Shown here piece by piece: positions 1 to 9,184 of a DNA stretch of 64,000 nucleotides; within the stretch, counting starts at the first letter, position 1, and each line of letters starts with the position of its first letter. The stretch spans positions 1 to 64,000 of the forward strand of contig NZ_QNUL01000015.1 of assembly GCF_003383615.1 (NCBI RefSeq), written 5' to 3'. This stretch comes from Dyadobacter luteus. Lineage in GTDB: Bacteria > Bacteroidota > Bacteroidia > Cytophagales > Spirosomataceae. Made by a program: the position numbers and the translations under genes. The notes below the pieces were generated by a model. The model was not told where the DNA came from. It did no database searches and saw nothing but the letters and a program-made list of their open reading frames with translations.

Positions 1-106
1 AGCATACGATAACGAGTTTGTTCATAAAAGGGCAGCGTAAATCATACGTTTTCCTTGACTTTGTCTTAGCTATCTCAGGGGACAGCTCGCTATGTTATCA
101 CTCCAA

Positions 107-153
107 CCGAAAGCGCCTGTAACGATCTCTTAAATCAGTGCAGGCGCTTTCGG
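107..153 (-). terminator. stem-loop downstream of hppA
   Basis: A perfect 13-bp inverted repeat (107-119 and 141-153, starting CCGAAAGCGCC) encloses a 21-nt loop just after the hppA stop codon. There is no strong T run on the minus strand, so it may be a transcript-end stabiliser or may serve a gene left of the window. Bases 1-106 show nothing I can name. Confidence 0.5.
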
Positions 154-173
154 TTTACAATAATTCTGAAACC

Positions 174-2798
174 CTATTTCTTTGTCACTCTGATCGAAAT
201 ACGGCGGTTCTGCGCTCTTCCTTCTTCCGTTTCATTAGAGGCTACCGGATGTTCCTCTCCATACCCTTCTGATTCCAGACGAGCCTGATCTATTCCTAAA
301 TCTGTCAAAGCTTTTTTGACGGAGGAAGCCCTATCCATGGATAATTTCAGATTTGCCACTGAATCACCAGTATTGTCAGTGTAGCCGCCCAGCTTCACAT
401 GTACCGCTGGATAAGCTTTCAAAATTTCAGCTACGTTTTCAAGTTGCTCCTGCGATTCGGATTTCAATTTATCACTGCCGGTTTCAAACAACAGTCGATC
501 AAAATCAAACCATGTCTCCTTGTCAGCTGCTTTGTCAGATTTGATGAATTCAAGCAAAGAAGTCTCTACTGGATTACCGGTTGCCGCAATATTCAATCTT
601 GTACCATTCAAATCCAGAGTGGCAGTTTCAACAACAGGAATATTGGCTTCGATAATCTCCTCAATGATTTCGTCTCCATGACTTATTTTTGTTTCTGCAA
701 TATGTGGTGCAATGACCAGTGATACAATAGACATCAGTTTGATCAGGATATTCATCGAAGGTCCCGAAGTATCTTTAAACGGATCCCCTACCGTATCACC
801 TGTAACAGCTGCCTTATGCGGCTCTGATTTTTTGTAGTAAGTCACACCATTGATCACTGCACCTTTCTCAAACGACTTTTTGGCATTGTCCCAGGCTCCA
901 CCGGCATTATTCTGGAAAATACCCATCAATACACCGGATACTGTTACACCTGCCAGCGTTCCTCCCAATACCTCAGGACCAAACAAAAAACCCACAATAA
1001 CAGGTACAAGCAATGCAATGAGACCCGGTGCCACCATTTCTCTGATCGAAGCTTCAGTTGAAATCGCTACGCATTTATCGTACTCAGGCTTGGCCTTTCC
1101 TTCCATAATTCCGGGAATCTCTCTGAATTGACGACGTACCTCTTCCACCATTTTCATGGCAGCTCTACCTACAGCAGCAATAGCCAGCGAAGAGAAAATG
1201 AACGGAATCATCGCCCCGACAAATAAACCAGCCAATACATTGGCTTTGTATATATCGATGGAACTAATGCCGGCCACACCACAGAACGCCGCAAACAGCG
1301 CAAGCGACGTAAGCGCAGCAGAAGCGATTGCAAAGCCCTTTCCGGAAGCCGCGGTTGTATTTCCTACAGCATCCAATATATCCGTTCTGCCACGTACTTC
1401 TTCCGGTAAATAGGCCATTTCTGCAATACCACCCGCATTATCTGCTATTGGACCAAATGCATCAATAGCCAGCTGCATCGCAGTAGTCGCCATCATACCT
1501 GCCGCAGCAATAGCAACTCCGTACAATCCTGCAAATTCATAACTGATAAAAATACCCGCCGCCAATACAAGTGTAGGAATAACGGTAGACTCCATACCTA
1601 CCGAAAGTCCACCGATGATATTGGTTGCATGACCCGTAGAAGACTGATTCACAATAGACTGTACAGGACGCTTACCCATGGCAGTATAATACTCTGTAAC
1701 AGTCGACATAATCGCCCCCACAATAGATCCCAGCAAAATAGCCCAAAATACATCTATTGGTGTAAATTCAACTCCTCTGATGCTCAATATACCTTCAGGC
1801 AACATCCAGATTGTAAGCGGATAACTGGCCACCAACACTAGTAAAATAGAACCCCAGTTTCCGCGGTTAAGCGCTCCCTGCACGTCTCCCTGATCGTTGC
1901 TCACCCGCACCAGTAACATACTCACAATCGAAGCAATTAATCCAATCCCGGCAATAACCATTGGCAAAAGTATCGGAGCAATTCCACCGAAGTTATCTGC
2001 AGTTTGAGCAACAATTTCACGACCTAATACCATTGTAGCCAAAATGGTAGCCACGTACGAACCAAATAGATCTGCACCCATCCCGGCCACATCACCTACA
2101 TTGTCTCCTACGTTATCGGCAATCGTAGCAGGGTTACGCGGATCATCTTCAGGAATTCCAGCTTCCACCTTTCCTACAAGGTCGGCTCCTACGTCAGCAG
2201 CTTTTGTATAAATCCCTCCTCCTACCCGTGCAAAAAGGGCAATGGATTCAGCTCCCAGAGAAAAGCCCGCTAATACCTCCAGCACTTTTTCCATGCCTAA
2301 TCCATTTACATCGGTGCTGTCGCCCACAAAAACGGAATAAAGAATTATAAATAGCCCACCCAAGCCAATTACTGCAAGACTTGCCACCCCGATTCCCATC
2401 ACGGAACCACCGGTAAAAGAAACCTCTAAAGCTTTGGTAAGACTGGTCCGTGCCGCCTGTGTAGTGCGGACATTAGATTTGGTAGCGATGTTCATCCCGA
2501 TGTACCCGGCAAAAGCAGAAACAAATGCGCCGACCAGAAATGAAACACCAATGAATACACTGGAATTTTCAACAAGGGTACCGGAGTAGCCCAGCAGAAT
2601 ACTGACAATAATACCAAAGACGATCAAAACCCGCCATTCGGCTTTTAAAAATGCCAGTGCTCCGTCGGCAATGGCATCTGCAATTTCTTTCATTTCGGGA
2701 CTACCGCTGTCCTGACGAACAACCCATCCCCTTTTAAAAAACATAACCAGCAAGCCAATGATGCCCAACGCCGGAACCAAATACGTAATGTTACTCAT
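174..2798 (-). CDS. hppA: membrane-bound pyrophosphatase (H+/Na+ pump) fused to OmpA-like domain
   Basis: An integral-membrane pump that hydrolyses pyrophosphate and moves cations outward. Residues 1 to about 705 are the multi-helix pyrophosphatase. The substrate loop [11 protein letters not shown] is at 202-212, the acidic motif DNVGDNVGD at 228-236, and [10 protein letters not shown] at 479-488. Ala483 stands where K+-independent enzymes carry Lys, so K+-dependence is predicted. Glu184 lies in the helix before the substrate loop, and Gly246 stands where many relatives have the gate Glu (ESY), which recalls the Flavobacterium-type H+ pumps. After the last helix a linker leads to a full OmpA-like domain (about 763-874) with the TDNTG and GRAQNRR motifs of peptidoglycan binding. 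At 874 aa it is well above the usual 650-770. The C-terminus of this family faces the periplasm, which fits a wall anchor. Function of the pump is certain; ion choice is inferred. Start is ATG, with a promoter-like sequence upstream. Confidence 0.95.
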   Translation of the reverse strand: MSNITYLVPALGIIGLLVMFFKRGWVVRQDSGSPEMKEIADAIADGALAFLKAEWRVLIVFGIIVSILLGYSGTLVENSSVFIGVSFLVGAFVSAFAGYIGMNIATKSNVRTTQAARTSLTKALEVSFTGGSVMGIGVASLAVIGLGGLFIILYSVFVGDSTDVNGLGMEKVLEVLAGFSLGAESIALFARVGGGIYTKAADVGADLVGKVEAGIPEDDPRNPATIADNVGDNVGDVAGMGADLFGSYVATILATMVLGREIVAQTADNFGGIAPILLPMVIAGIGLIASIVSMLLVRVSNDQGDVQGALNRGNWGSILLVLVASYPLTIWMLPEGILSIRGVEFTPIDVFWAILLGSIVGAIMSTVTEYYTAMGKRPVQSIVNQSSTGHATNIIGGLSVGMESTVIPTLVLAAGIFISYEFAGLYGVAIAAAGMMATTAMQLAIDAFGPIADNAGGIAEMAYLPEEVRGRTDILDAVGNTTAASGKGFAIASAALTSLALFAAFCGVAGISSIDIYKANVLAGLFVGAMIPFIFSSLAIAAVGRAAMKMVEEVRRQFREIPGIMEGKAKPEYDKCVAISTEASIREMVAPGLIALLVPVIVGFLFGPEVLGGTLAGVTVSGVLMGIFQNNAGGAWDNAKKSFEKGAVINGVTYYKKSEPHKAAVTGDTVGDPFKDTSGPSMNILIKLMSIVSLVIAPHIAETKISHGDEIIEEIIEANIPVVETATLDLNGTRLNIAATGNPVETSLLEFIKSDKAADKETWFDFDRLLFETGSDKLKSESQEQLENVAEILKAYPAVHVKLGGYTDNTGDSVANLKLSMDRASSVKKALTDLGIDQARLESEGYGEEHPVASNETEEGRAQNRRISIRVTKK

Positions 2799-2836
2799 GC
2801 GCGTTCAATTAATTATGTTAACAGTTGAAAATCACG

Positions 2837-2866
2837 TAAATATAGAGAATGACACCTCATATCAAA
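2837..2866 (-). promoter_or_regulatory. Bacteroidetes-type promoter candidate for hppA
   Basis: Read on the minus strand: TTTG (2863-2866), an 18-nt spacer, then TATATTTA (2837-2844). This is one mismatch from the Bacteroidetes -7 consensus TAnnTTTG, about 39 nt before the hppA ATG. The rest of the 2799-3043 gap shows nothing else. Confidence 0.45.
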
Positions 2867-3043
2867 ATTCAAAAACCGTTATTTTAGATCAATTTCAATG
2901 TTTTTTATAAACATTTCACGAAACAAAGCTTTATTAAAAGCTAAAATGACACATAAAATACTGAACAATAGACAGATACCTGCAAACCCATTTCGGTCTG
3001 CATGGGAGCAAGCATGAACCTGAATCTTTTAAAAATCAGAAAA

Positions 3044-3068
3044 ACAAAGCCCGTGAATTCAGCTTTGT
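3044..3068 (-). terminator. terminator of the flexirubin operon (after the GT2 gene)
   Basis: On the minus strand ACAAAGC pairs with GCTTTGT across an 11-nt loop and is followed by TTTTC. The stem overlaps the stop codon of the GT2-DUF2062 gene, the last gene of the long minus-strand operon. The stem is only 7 bp. Confidence 0.55.
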
Positions 3069-4222
3069 GGCTTACGCAAGATATTGAAGAGCAATAATGA
3101 AGAAAGAAAACCCAATAAGCCGGCAGCAATGGCAAGCACGGTTCCTCCTAAGAAATACTGAACGAAGTTCACATGAATAGATTCCAATGTCAAATCGGAG
3201 ATATCAGTGAGCTGTAGTCCGTTTTGATAAAATAGTCCGCCCAGCTTGTAACTGCCAAAAATGATCAGCGGGATCATAGGCGGGATGCTGATATTAGCGG
3301 CAGTTATAAAAAGAACTTTATTCATTCTGAAGTACATCGACAACGGAATACCAATCAGCAATTGAAATCCCCAAATGGGCACTATACCCATAAAAAAACC
3401 AAAACCTATCGAAATTGCCTTACTAAAATTGGATTCTCCTGGCTTTATCGCCTCCTCTTTGATCAGTTTCCACAACCCCTTTTTTCGGATATAAAGAAAA
3501 ATCCTGCGGGGCAGATACCATAGCAAAGTCAGTGTAACCAACCAGGTATTCAGAATACTGATTCGGGTGAAATCACGAAATGGTCTGAAATGAGTTACCC
3601 TTTCATTTTTGTCATAAATGACTCTGATATTGATTGGGAGGACCGGAACATCCTTCCATGCCAACTTGACGATGACCTCAATCTCGGTTTCAAATTTGGT
3701 CGTAAAAAGTCTGGTTTTCTTCAATGGCTCCAACGGGTAAAGCCGGAAACCAGTTTGCGTGTCAGGCAGAGTCAGTCCCGTTTCAAACCAGAACCAAAAG
3801 TTGGAAAATTTATTACCAAACGAACTTTTGCCCGGAACACCCTCCTGTTCCATATTTCTTGATCCCATGAGCAATGCTCCCGGATGCGCCAGAGCCGCCT
3901 CTATAAAAAGCGGTATATCACCCGGCAAATGCTGACCGTCGGAATCTATACTAATGACATTGTCGTAGCCTAGCCGGATGGCTTCCTTAAAGCCTTTGCG
4001 AAGCGAGAATCCCTTGCCCTGATTAGACTCATTTTTTAATACATGTATACGATTGGCATAGCTGGCAAGAATATCAGCGGTACCATCTGTAGCACCATCA
4101 TTGATAACTATGACATCTTTTGCATCGGCATATTCCAACACCCCGTCAATGACACGTTGTAACGTTTTCTGATTGTTGTAAGTAGGAATCAGTACGCAAC
4201 AGTTGATATCTCTCAGTGTCAT
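3059..4222 (-). CDS. family 2 glycosyltransferase fused to DUF2062 membrane domain
   Basis: A two-domain protein of 387 aa. The N-terminal GT-A fold (about 5-230) has the nucleotide-sugar motifs VINDGATDGT (39-48) and DSDGQH (93-98), as in dolichyl-phosphate mannose synthase-type GT2 enzymes. The C-terminal third (about 255-387) is a DUF2062 membrane region with an FFMGIVPIWGFQ-type motif. The start was set at the ATG at 4222, because the longer reading would begin at TTG (4273) and run into the upstream dehydratase gene. It is the last gene of the aryl polyene operon, where GT2 genes are common companions. Whether it glycosylates the pigment or a lipid carrier cannot be told. Confidence 0.85.
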   Translation of the reverse strand: MTLRDINCCVLIPTYNNQKTLQRVIDGVLEYADAKDVIVINDGATDGTADILASYANRIHVLKNESNQGKGFSLRKGFKEAIRLGYDNVISIDSDGQHLPGDIPLFIEAALAHPGALLMGSRNMEQEGVPGKSSFGNKFSNFWFWFETGLTLPDTQTGFRLYPLEPLKKTRLFTTKFETEIEVIVKLAWKDVPVLPINIRVIYDKNERVTHFRPFRDFTRISILNTWLVTLTLLWYLPRRIFLYIRKKGLWKLIKEEAIKPGESNFSKAISIGFGFFMGIVPIWGFQLLIGIPLSMYFRMNKVLFITAANISIPPMIPLIIFGSYKLGGLFYQNGLQLTDISDLTLESIHVNFVQYFLGGTVLAIAAGLLGFLSSLLLFNILRKPQS

Positions 4223-4259
4223 TATGGATGTGATTGTAAAAAATATGTCCGAATAAATC

Positions 4260-4616
4260 TCAGATATACGCAAGCTGCGCTTTGAAGAAAGTATGTTCCG
4301 TGTTCTGGCCGGACGCTACCACTTCGAGCTGCTCACCTTCAGTAAATTTAATTGAAATTGTAAGTGAAGTTGTTTCCTGTGGATTAATGATTTGTAAAAA
4401 CTTGCAAGTCCGCATGGCTTTCATTCGCAGCTTACGTTTCAGGGACACCTGCAGAATCTCTTTCACAATCTCCAGCTGAACCACTCCCGGAGTTACCGGA
4501 ACACCAGGAAAATGACCATTGTATATCTCATGCTCAGCATTGAGAGAGATCTCTGCCGTAATGAGACCATTATCTTGTGTAATCGCCTGTATGGAAAATA
4601 AATTGTTCAGGAACAC
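4260..4616 (-). CDS. hotdog-fold 3-hydroxyacyl-ACP dehydratase (ApeI-like)
   Basis: A single hotdog domain of 118 aa with the FabA/FabZ active-site signature GHFPGVPVTPG: His35 and Glu49 stand at the catalytic positions. It lacks the N-terminal LPHRPPFL-type strand seen in the other dehydratase at 10831. In aryl polyene systems two different hotdog proteins (ApeI and ApeP) are found together, and this one carries the complete catalytic pair, so it is likely the active partner that dehydrates the growing polyene. It starts at GTG: an in-frame TAG lies two codons upstream and the next ATG would remove the active site. Confidence 0.82.
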   Translation of the reverse strand: MFLNNLFSIQAITQDNGLITAEISLNAEHEIYNGHFPGVPVTPGVVQLEIVKEILQVSLKRKLRMKAMRTCKFLQIINPQETTSLTISIKFTEGEQLEVVASGQNTEHTFFKAQLAYI

Positions 4617-4703
4617 TTTCTATTTGATTTAAAGAGCTGTAAGCAAGTGGCTTTCAGCATGGAGAAACTTGTCAGTTATACTGATCGAGAGCAGAAAACC
4701 ATT

Positions 4704-5333
4704 TTACAATTCCGAAAAAATTCGGTCTGTAATCGGCTGATTTACTTTTTCATTGGTAAACTTCATCACGCTCTTGTCACCATCTTTTTGGTAAAATGTC
4801 AAATCTTTCAATCTCAGATTATTTTTGGAAAATACGAGATCAATCTGCTTATACATTCCTTTCACCCGCTTATTCAAAGGTGTCAGCGAAATCTGATAGG
4901 CACTTGTACTTTCTGAAACTGTCTGACTGAAATCCTTCGAATTCTGGAAATTGCCATTCACCAGGCCCAGCATAAGATTACGTATTTGTGCCGCCATTCT
5001 ACCTGCCTGCCCTACATTTTTCTCTTTTCCGTTTTCCTGCACACGCAATTTATCGCCGTCAATCAGGATGATGTATTTTGTCGGTTTTTGCTGCTCCCAA
5101 CGCATCTTGTCATTTTTCCGGTAATAGAAAACGCCGGATGAGCGTTGGGGTTCTTTCAAAACAGCCATGGTCTTTTCCTCTTCAAAATCCGCCTGGACTG
5201 AAGTCGCAGATTCAGAGGACTTTTTCAAAGCTGCCAATACCTTTGAAGGATCCGACACTGGCTTAAAAGTTTGAGCATGTGCGTTTACCCAAATACTCAG
5301 TACAAGAAATAAGAGACAACTAACTTTCTGCAT
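4704..5333 (-). CDS. LolA-like lipoprotein carrier of the pigment locus
   Basis: A 209-aa periplasmic protein with a clear signal peptide (about 1-20, ending AHA) and a LolA-type fold: the VQADFEEEKTM strand, then GVFYYRKNDKMRWE, typical of the half-open barrel that binds acyl chains. Aryl polyene loci regularly carry a dedicated LolA homologue (ApeL in E. coli), so the likely cargo is the pigment or its lipid conjugate on its way to the outer membrane, not ordinary lipoproteins. Its first 14 nt overlap the end of the deacetylase gene, which points to coupled translation. Confidence 0.8.
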   Translation of the reverse strand: MQKVSCLLFLVLSIWVNAHAQTFKPVSDPSKVLAALKKSSESATSVQADFEEEKTMAVLKEPQRSSGVFYYRKNDKMRWEQQKPTKYIILIDGDKLRVQENGKEKNVGQAGRMAAQIRNLMLGLVNGNFQNSKDFSQTVSESTSAYQISLTPLNKRVKGMYKQIDLVFSKNNLRLKDLTFYQKDGDKSVMKFTNEKVNQPITDRIFSEL

Positions 5334-6090
5334 ACGCTTTTTTATTGATCACCACTGGTAACGGTTCTATTGTGAGTTTACGTGTGGCAATGTGTTCAAT
5401 GATATCCGGAAGCGCCTCACAGGTTACGCTCAGCCGGTCATGAAGTAAAATAATATCTCCTTTTTTAAGCAGCGAAATCACTTTATCAATCAGCTGATAT
5501 TTCGTCTTCGCTTTTGTATCAAGCGTCCGTAATGACCAGCCTATTGATGACAATCCGTTCTTTTTAATTGCGCCACTGTATCTGGGAGTAGTTACGCCGA
5601 ATGGAGGACGAAAAAATAAAGGTGTTTTAGAAATAATCTGCTCAATCGCCTCATTACACTTGCTTAAGTCATCTGTAAGACCGGAAGACCAAAAAAATGG
5701 CAGAAAATAATGGTGACTGTAGGAGTGATTGGCAACAATATGCCCCTCTTCGTCTATTCGCTTTACTAGCTCAGGATACCGTTCAGCCTTTTTTCCGATC
5801 ACAAAGAACGTTGCTTTTACATTTTTCTCTTTGAGAATATCCAGAATCTGCGGGGTATATTCAGGATCGGGACCGTCGTCGAATGTCAATGCAACAGACT
5901 TCTTTCTCCCTTTATTGATGGAATGAATGAAATAATTAGCTTGTATCTGGTAAGATCCATACGCAATTACAGTAAGATAGATCAAACCGAGTGTGCCCAC
6001 TACAAACCATACCAAGCCAGTCTCCCAGAAGATCACGCCACTCAAAACAATGGCGGTCAAGATTGTAAATGTGAAAATATTATGCTTCAA
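5320..6090 (-). CDS. membrane-anchored polysaccharide deacetylase (NodB family)
   Basis: Two N-terminal hydrophobic segments (about 7-45) precede a NodB domain. All core motifs are present: TFDDGPD with Asp71-Asp72 (motif 1), HSYSH at 122-126 (metal ligands), RPPFG at 161-165, and LLHD at 215-218. It should be a metal-dependent carbohydrate or N-acyl deacetylase at the outer face of the inner membrane. The gene sits inside the aryl polyene operon, overlapping its neighbours by 11 and 14 nt, yet no flexirubin step needs a sugar deacetylase, so its substrate is unknown. The start is TTG, overlapping the upstream stop codon; no ATG lies before motif 1. Confidence 0.82.
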   Translation of the reverse strand: MKHNIFTFTILTAIVLSGVIFWETGLVWFVVGTLGLIYLTVIAYGSYQIQANYFIHSINKGRKKSVALTFDDGPDPEYTPQILDILKEKNVKATFFVIGKKAERYPELVKRIDEEGHIVANHSYSHHYFLPFFWSSGLTDDLSKCNEAIEQIISKTPLFFRPPFGVTTPRYSGAIKKNGLSSIGWSLRTLDTKAKTKYQLIDKVISLLKKGDIILLHDRLSVTCEALPDIIEHIATRKLTIEPLPVVINKKAYAES

Positions 6091-7045
6091 CGGATTGAAT
6101 TAAAGTTAATCCCAGATTTCGCCGGTTCATACAATTACATACCAGCACATTTTTCAATGATGGATCCTGGCCAATCTTATCAACTGCATAATGAACTGCA
6201 AATGCCGAAGCAGTCGGATAAATACCCGAGTAAATCAGGTAATCCTGAATCTGATCTTCCTTAACACCTCGACTAGTAAGATAATGTAACACCTGACCGC
6301 AGGCATCTATATCCAATCCGGAAAACAGAACCAGATCCAGCCTGGCAGGATCAATAGAATTAGATTCAAAGAAATTATTGAGATGCTCTTCCAGTTTTTG
6401 GATTTCGCCATAGGTCTCTACGGCCGTCAGCTTCGCTAATGTCTGATCCGTTTTTTCTTTGGACAAAACAAAAAACGAACAACCGGATGTCATGGCAACA
6501 GGAAGGGTTACGTCGAGCTGCTCAGCTACTGAATCCAGGAACGAGATATGCTCATCGGCAGCACCCACCAATATATGCGCATCTCCCTCAGCCAGCATCA
6601 TTATACTATCAATGAGTGCATGCTCAAAAGACAGCGTATTCTGAGTATGCGTCATGTTATAGCCATGATTTCCGATACTCAGCGAAATTTGTCCTGCAAT
6701 GGTATTATGCGTCGATTGTATAAATGAAGTCGGCGGCAACAGACCTTCCACACTTAAGAAAGTATTCAGAAACTTTTCCGTATCCTGAAGGCAACCTAAA
6801 CCCGTTCCGACGACAATCGCGTCCGGATGTATTTCACCAGCTTGCTGAATACATTCCTTGGCACAAGCTACCGACATCCGCAGAATCTTACTCATACGCC
6901 GGAGCAAACCGGCATCGATATAATCCTTATAATTGGGACTGACCAGTTCAGTATCAGAAGAAATAGTGTCCAGAGATGCAGAAAATCCTGCGTTTTTGAA
7001 CGTAGGCTGATGCGTGATACCGGAAGCTGCTGAAATATAAACCAA
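6080..7045 (-). CDS. inactive ketosynthase-like protein (paralogue of 22931-23983)
   Basis: A thiolase-fold protein of 321 aa with ketosynthase landmarks such as AGLLRRMSK (45-53) and PPTSFIQSTHNTIAGQ (104-119). The catalytic machinery is absent: Thr134 stands where the Cys should be, and neither the AHGTGT nor the GHTLGAAG histidine motif is present (a YSGIYPTAS sequence replaces the latter). It resembles the 350-aa protein at 22931 across its length, so the locus keeps two such proteins. By analogy with chain-length factors it could pair with an active ketosynthase or act as a scaffold. The start is TTG; the aligned paralogue starts at the equivalent position with ATG. Confidence 0.75.
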   Translation of the reverse strand: MVYISAASGITHQPTFKNAGFSASLDTISSDTELVSPNYKDYIDAGLLRRMSKILRMSVACAKECIQQAGEIHPDAIVVGTGLGCLQDTEKFLNTFLSVEGLLPPTSFIQSTHNTIAGQISLSIGNHGYNMTHTQNTLSFEHALIDSIMMLAEGDAHILVGAADEHISFLDSVAEQLDVTLPVAMTSGCSFFVLSKEKTDQTLAKLTAVETYGEIQKLEEHLNNFFESNSIDPARLDLVLFSGLDIDACGQVLHYLTSRGVKEDQIQDYLIYSGIYPTASAFAVHYAVDKIGQDPSLKNVLVCNCMNRRNLGLTLIQSVEA

Positions 7046-7059
7046 TGCCTGATCAGAAT

Positions 7060-8244
7060 TTAAAGAGTACTTGAAAATACAACGGAAGAATTGTTGCCAC
7101 CGAAGCCAAAACTATTGGACAAAACTGTATTTACTTCGCGATCTGTGATAAGATCAGTAACGGGAATAAGCCCGGCCTCCGCGATGGGCGTGGTAAAATT
7201 CAGACTTGGATAGATCAGATTATGCTGAATAGCCAATACTGAAAAAACAGATTCTATTGCTCCGGCCGCCGCCAATGTGTGCCCGGTAAATGGTTTTGTA
7301 GAGCTGAATGGGGGAATCGCATCACCAAATACATTTTTCAGAGCCACAGATTCCGACAAATCATTATTTTTCGTGCCGGTACCGTGCGCATTGACATAAT
7401 CAATCTTATCAATACCAACTCCGGAAAGTTTAATCGCCTTTTGTATGGCCATTGTTGCTCCTTTTCCATCAGGAGATGAAGCGGTCTGGTGATAAGCATC
7501 GGCAGCATTAGCCCAACCTTTTACATAACAAAGTGTTTTGTTTCCTGAAATCGCAGCGCTTTTATCATTTTCCAATAGTAAAAAAGCAGCTCCTTCCCCC
7601 AAATTAAGACCCGTTCGGGATTCATCAAAAGGGCGACACCAGGCATCATCATAAATCATGAGGGATTTAAAGCCGTTGACAGTAAAGCTCGTCAGGGCAT
7701 CGGTACCTCCTACCAGCACACGATCCAGCTTATCCTGCTGAATTAATCTTGCTCCTAACATGATTGCGTTCACGCCGGATGAACAAGCCGTAGAAAGGGT
7801 ATTGATGTAGCCCGAAATACCAAGTTCTCTGGCTATTCTTTCAGTAGTATTTCCACTATCATGACAAAGTAATACCTCGTAATCAGGATTGCCTTGCTTC
7901 AGAAAATCTCTGTAGAACCATTCACTGCGATCCATACCTCCTACCGAAGTAGATGAAATAATTCCTGTACGAATACCACTATGGTGCGGTGAATTCCCCC
8001 AGGCTTCGCGTGCAGCGGTTAAGCCGAGTAGAGAGGTTCTTGAAATATTGGGATTATTAATTGCCAGTTTGTCAATCAGTTCAGCATTACCGATTTTCAC
8101 TTCTCCTACCAACAATTCGGGGCGTTCTTTAAGATACTGAACAGGAGCAATTCCTGATCTCCCTGATTTTAATGCACCCAGATTCTCAGCAACCGTCTTA
8201 CCGATCGCCGAAACTATGCCAATACCTGTAATTTGAACACCCAT
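7060..8244 (-). CDS. beta-ketoacyl-ACP synthase (FabF-like)
   Basis: A full-length KAS I/II enzyme (394 aa) with an intact triad: Cys154 in TACSSG, His287 in NAHGTGT and His322 in GHTLAAAG. It would carry out decarboxylative condensation with malonyl-ACP during polyene extension. The ACP gene lies 25 nt upstream and the inactive ketosynthase-like gene follows 14 nt downstream. It is closely similar in motifs and length to the ketosynthase at 58502, which is also paired with an ACP. Likely partner of a chain-length factor, as ApeO is of ApeC in E. coli. Confidence 0.9.
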   Translation of the reverse strand: MGVQITGIGIVSAIGKTVAENLGALKSGRSGIAPVQYLKERPELLVGEVKIGNAELIDKLAINNPNISRTSLLGLTAAREAWGNSPHHSGIRTGIISSTSVGGMDRSEWFYRDFLKQGNPDYEVLLCHDSGNTTERIARELGISGYINTLSTACSSGVNAIMLGARLIQQDKLDRVLVGGTDALTSFTVNGFKSLMIYDDAWCRPFDESRTGLNLGEGAAFLLLENDKSAAISGNKTLCYVKGWANAADAYHQTASSPDGKGATMAIQKAIKLSGVGIDKIDYVNAHGTGTKNNDLSESVALKNVFGDAIPPFSSTKPFTGHTLAAAGAIESVFSVLAIQHNLIYPSLNFTTPIAEAGLIPVTDLITDREVNTVLSNSFGFGGNNSSVVFSSTL

Positions 8245-8269
8245 GAATCAATTGAAGTCAGAACGAAAC

Positions 8270-8539
8270 TTAAAGAACGGATTCTGCCTTTCTTTTACGA
8301 ATGTATTCAGCCATCGAATTAATAGACCTGAATGCTTCCTTACCCTCTTCCGGCTTGGTAACCTGAATACTGTAGTATTTTTCCAGCAATACGATCAGCT
8401 CCAATGCATCAATGGAGTCAAGTCCCAGTCCGTCCGCATCGAACAAAAGGGCTTCGTCATCAATATCCTCAACCTGAACATCTTCCAGGTTCAGCTGCGC
8501 AATAATTTGCTTTTTTAAATCTTCCTTCAAACTATCCAT
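8270..8539 (-). CDS. acyl carrier protein
   Basis: A 90-residue ACP. The phosphopantetheine site is Ser42 in GLGLDSIDALEL, followed by the acidic helix II that partner enzymes recognise. It is very like the ACP at 59694 (shared LGLDSID core, LLEKYY/LLEREY, and a PEEGK/PAEGR turn). Start taken at the ATG at 8539; a GTG lies one codon further upstream. It probably carries the growing aryl polyene. Confidence 0.9.
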   Translation of the reverse strand: MDSLKEDLKKQIIAQLNLEDVQVEDIDDEALLFDADGLGLDSIDALELIVLLEKYYSIQVTKPEEGKEAFRSINSMAEYIRKRKAESVL

Positions 8540-8569
8540 CACTGGAATCTATATAGTGTAAAAATTAAT

Positions 8570-9184
8570 TTAGTCTATTCCTGAAAGGCTATGTAGGTTA
8601 TCTGTAGAAAACTCTACTCCGGACTCTGCTGCCTCAACCAAAAACACAAAAGCTTCCGGTTTTTCCTCTGAGATATTTATCCAACCACCCAATACAGCTT
8701 TGGCATCTGCCTGCAAGAGTATCTGGCTATAATTAACGTACCAATCAGCATCAAATTTAGGCAAAACGGCAAACATATTTTCACCATACCATTTGTTGGC
8801 AATCGCTATTTCCCCCATCACAATATTGGGAAGCGTATATACAAACATAGCCGGGCTTGGTGCCTTTTGCTCCTGATAAGATTTCTGAAACCGAATATCA
8901 CTTTCCGCGCTGGAAAACCGGTTGGCAAAAACGAGCGCAATCTCATCATCTGCATATTCTGAAAGCTCCGTTACATGATTGCTTTTGATGAAACCAGAAG
9001 CCAGATAACCAATCTGAGACAACATATCCATTTTATAAAATTTAGGATAGGTTTGCCTGCTGTAACGATACAACTGTTTCAGCCAGCCATCTTCCGATGA
9101 TGTATCCAAAGTAGCTAGTACCTTGCCATTTAAAGAGCAGGTATCACCGGAAATATGACAATATGTTGTTATAAAATTTTTCAT
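8570..9184 (-). CDS. half-length ketosynthase-like chain-length factor (ApeC-like)
   Basis: A protein of 204 aa covering only the N-terminal half of a ketosynthase fold. The pattern SPAMFVYTLPNIVMGEIA (about residues 109-126) matches the segment before the active-site Cys in ketosynthases, but no Cys follows in the right place and the His-bearing C-terminal half is absent. Small ketosynthase-like proteins of this kind (the ketoacyl-synt_2 family, ApeC in E. coli) act as chain-length factors for an active ketosynthase in aryl polyene synthesis. Its ATG overlaps the stop of the upstream ketosynthase gene by 4 nt (ATGA), which suggests a stoichiometric pair. Confidence 0.72.
   Translation of the reverse strand: MKNFITTYCHISGDTCSLNGKVLATLDTSSEDGWLKQLYRYSRQTYPKFYKMDMLSQIGYLASGFIKSNHVTELSEYADDEIALVFANRFSSAESDIRFQKSYQEQKAPSPAMFVYTLPNIVMGEIAIANKWYGENMFAVLPKFDADWYVNYSQILLQADAKAVLGGWINISEEKPEAFVFLVEAAESGVEFSTDNLHSLSGID

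Noticed and set aside
3059..4273. Longer GT2 reading from TTG at 4273
   Set aside because: It overlaps the upstream dehydratase gene; the ATG at 4222 fits better.
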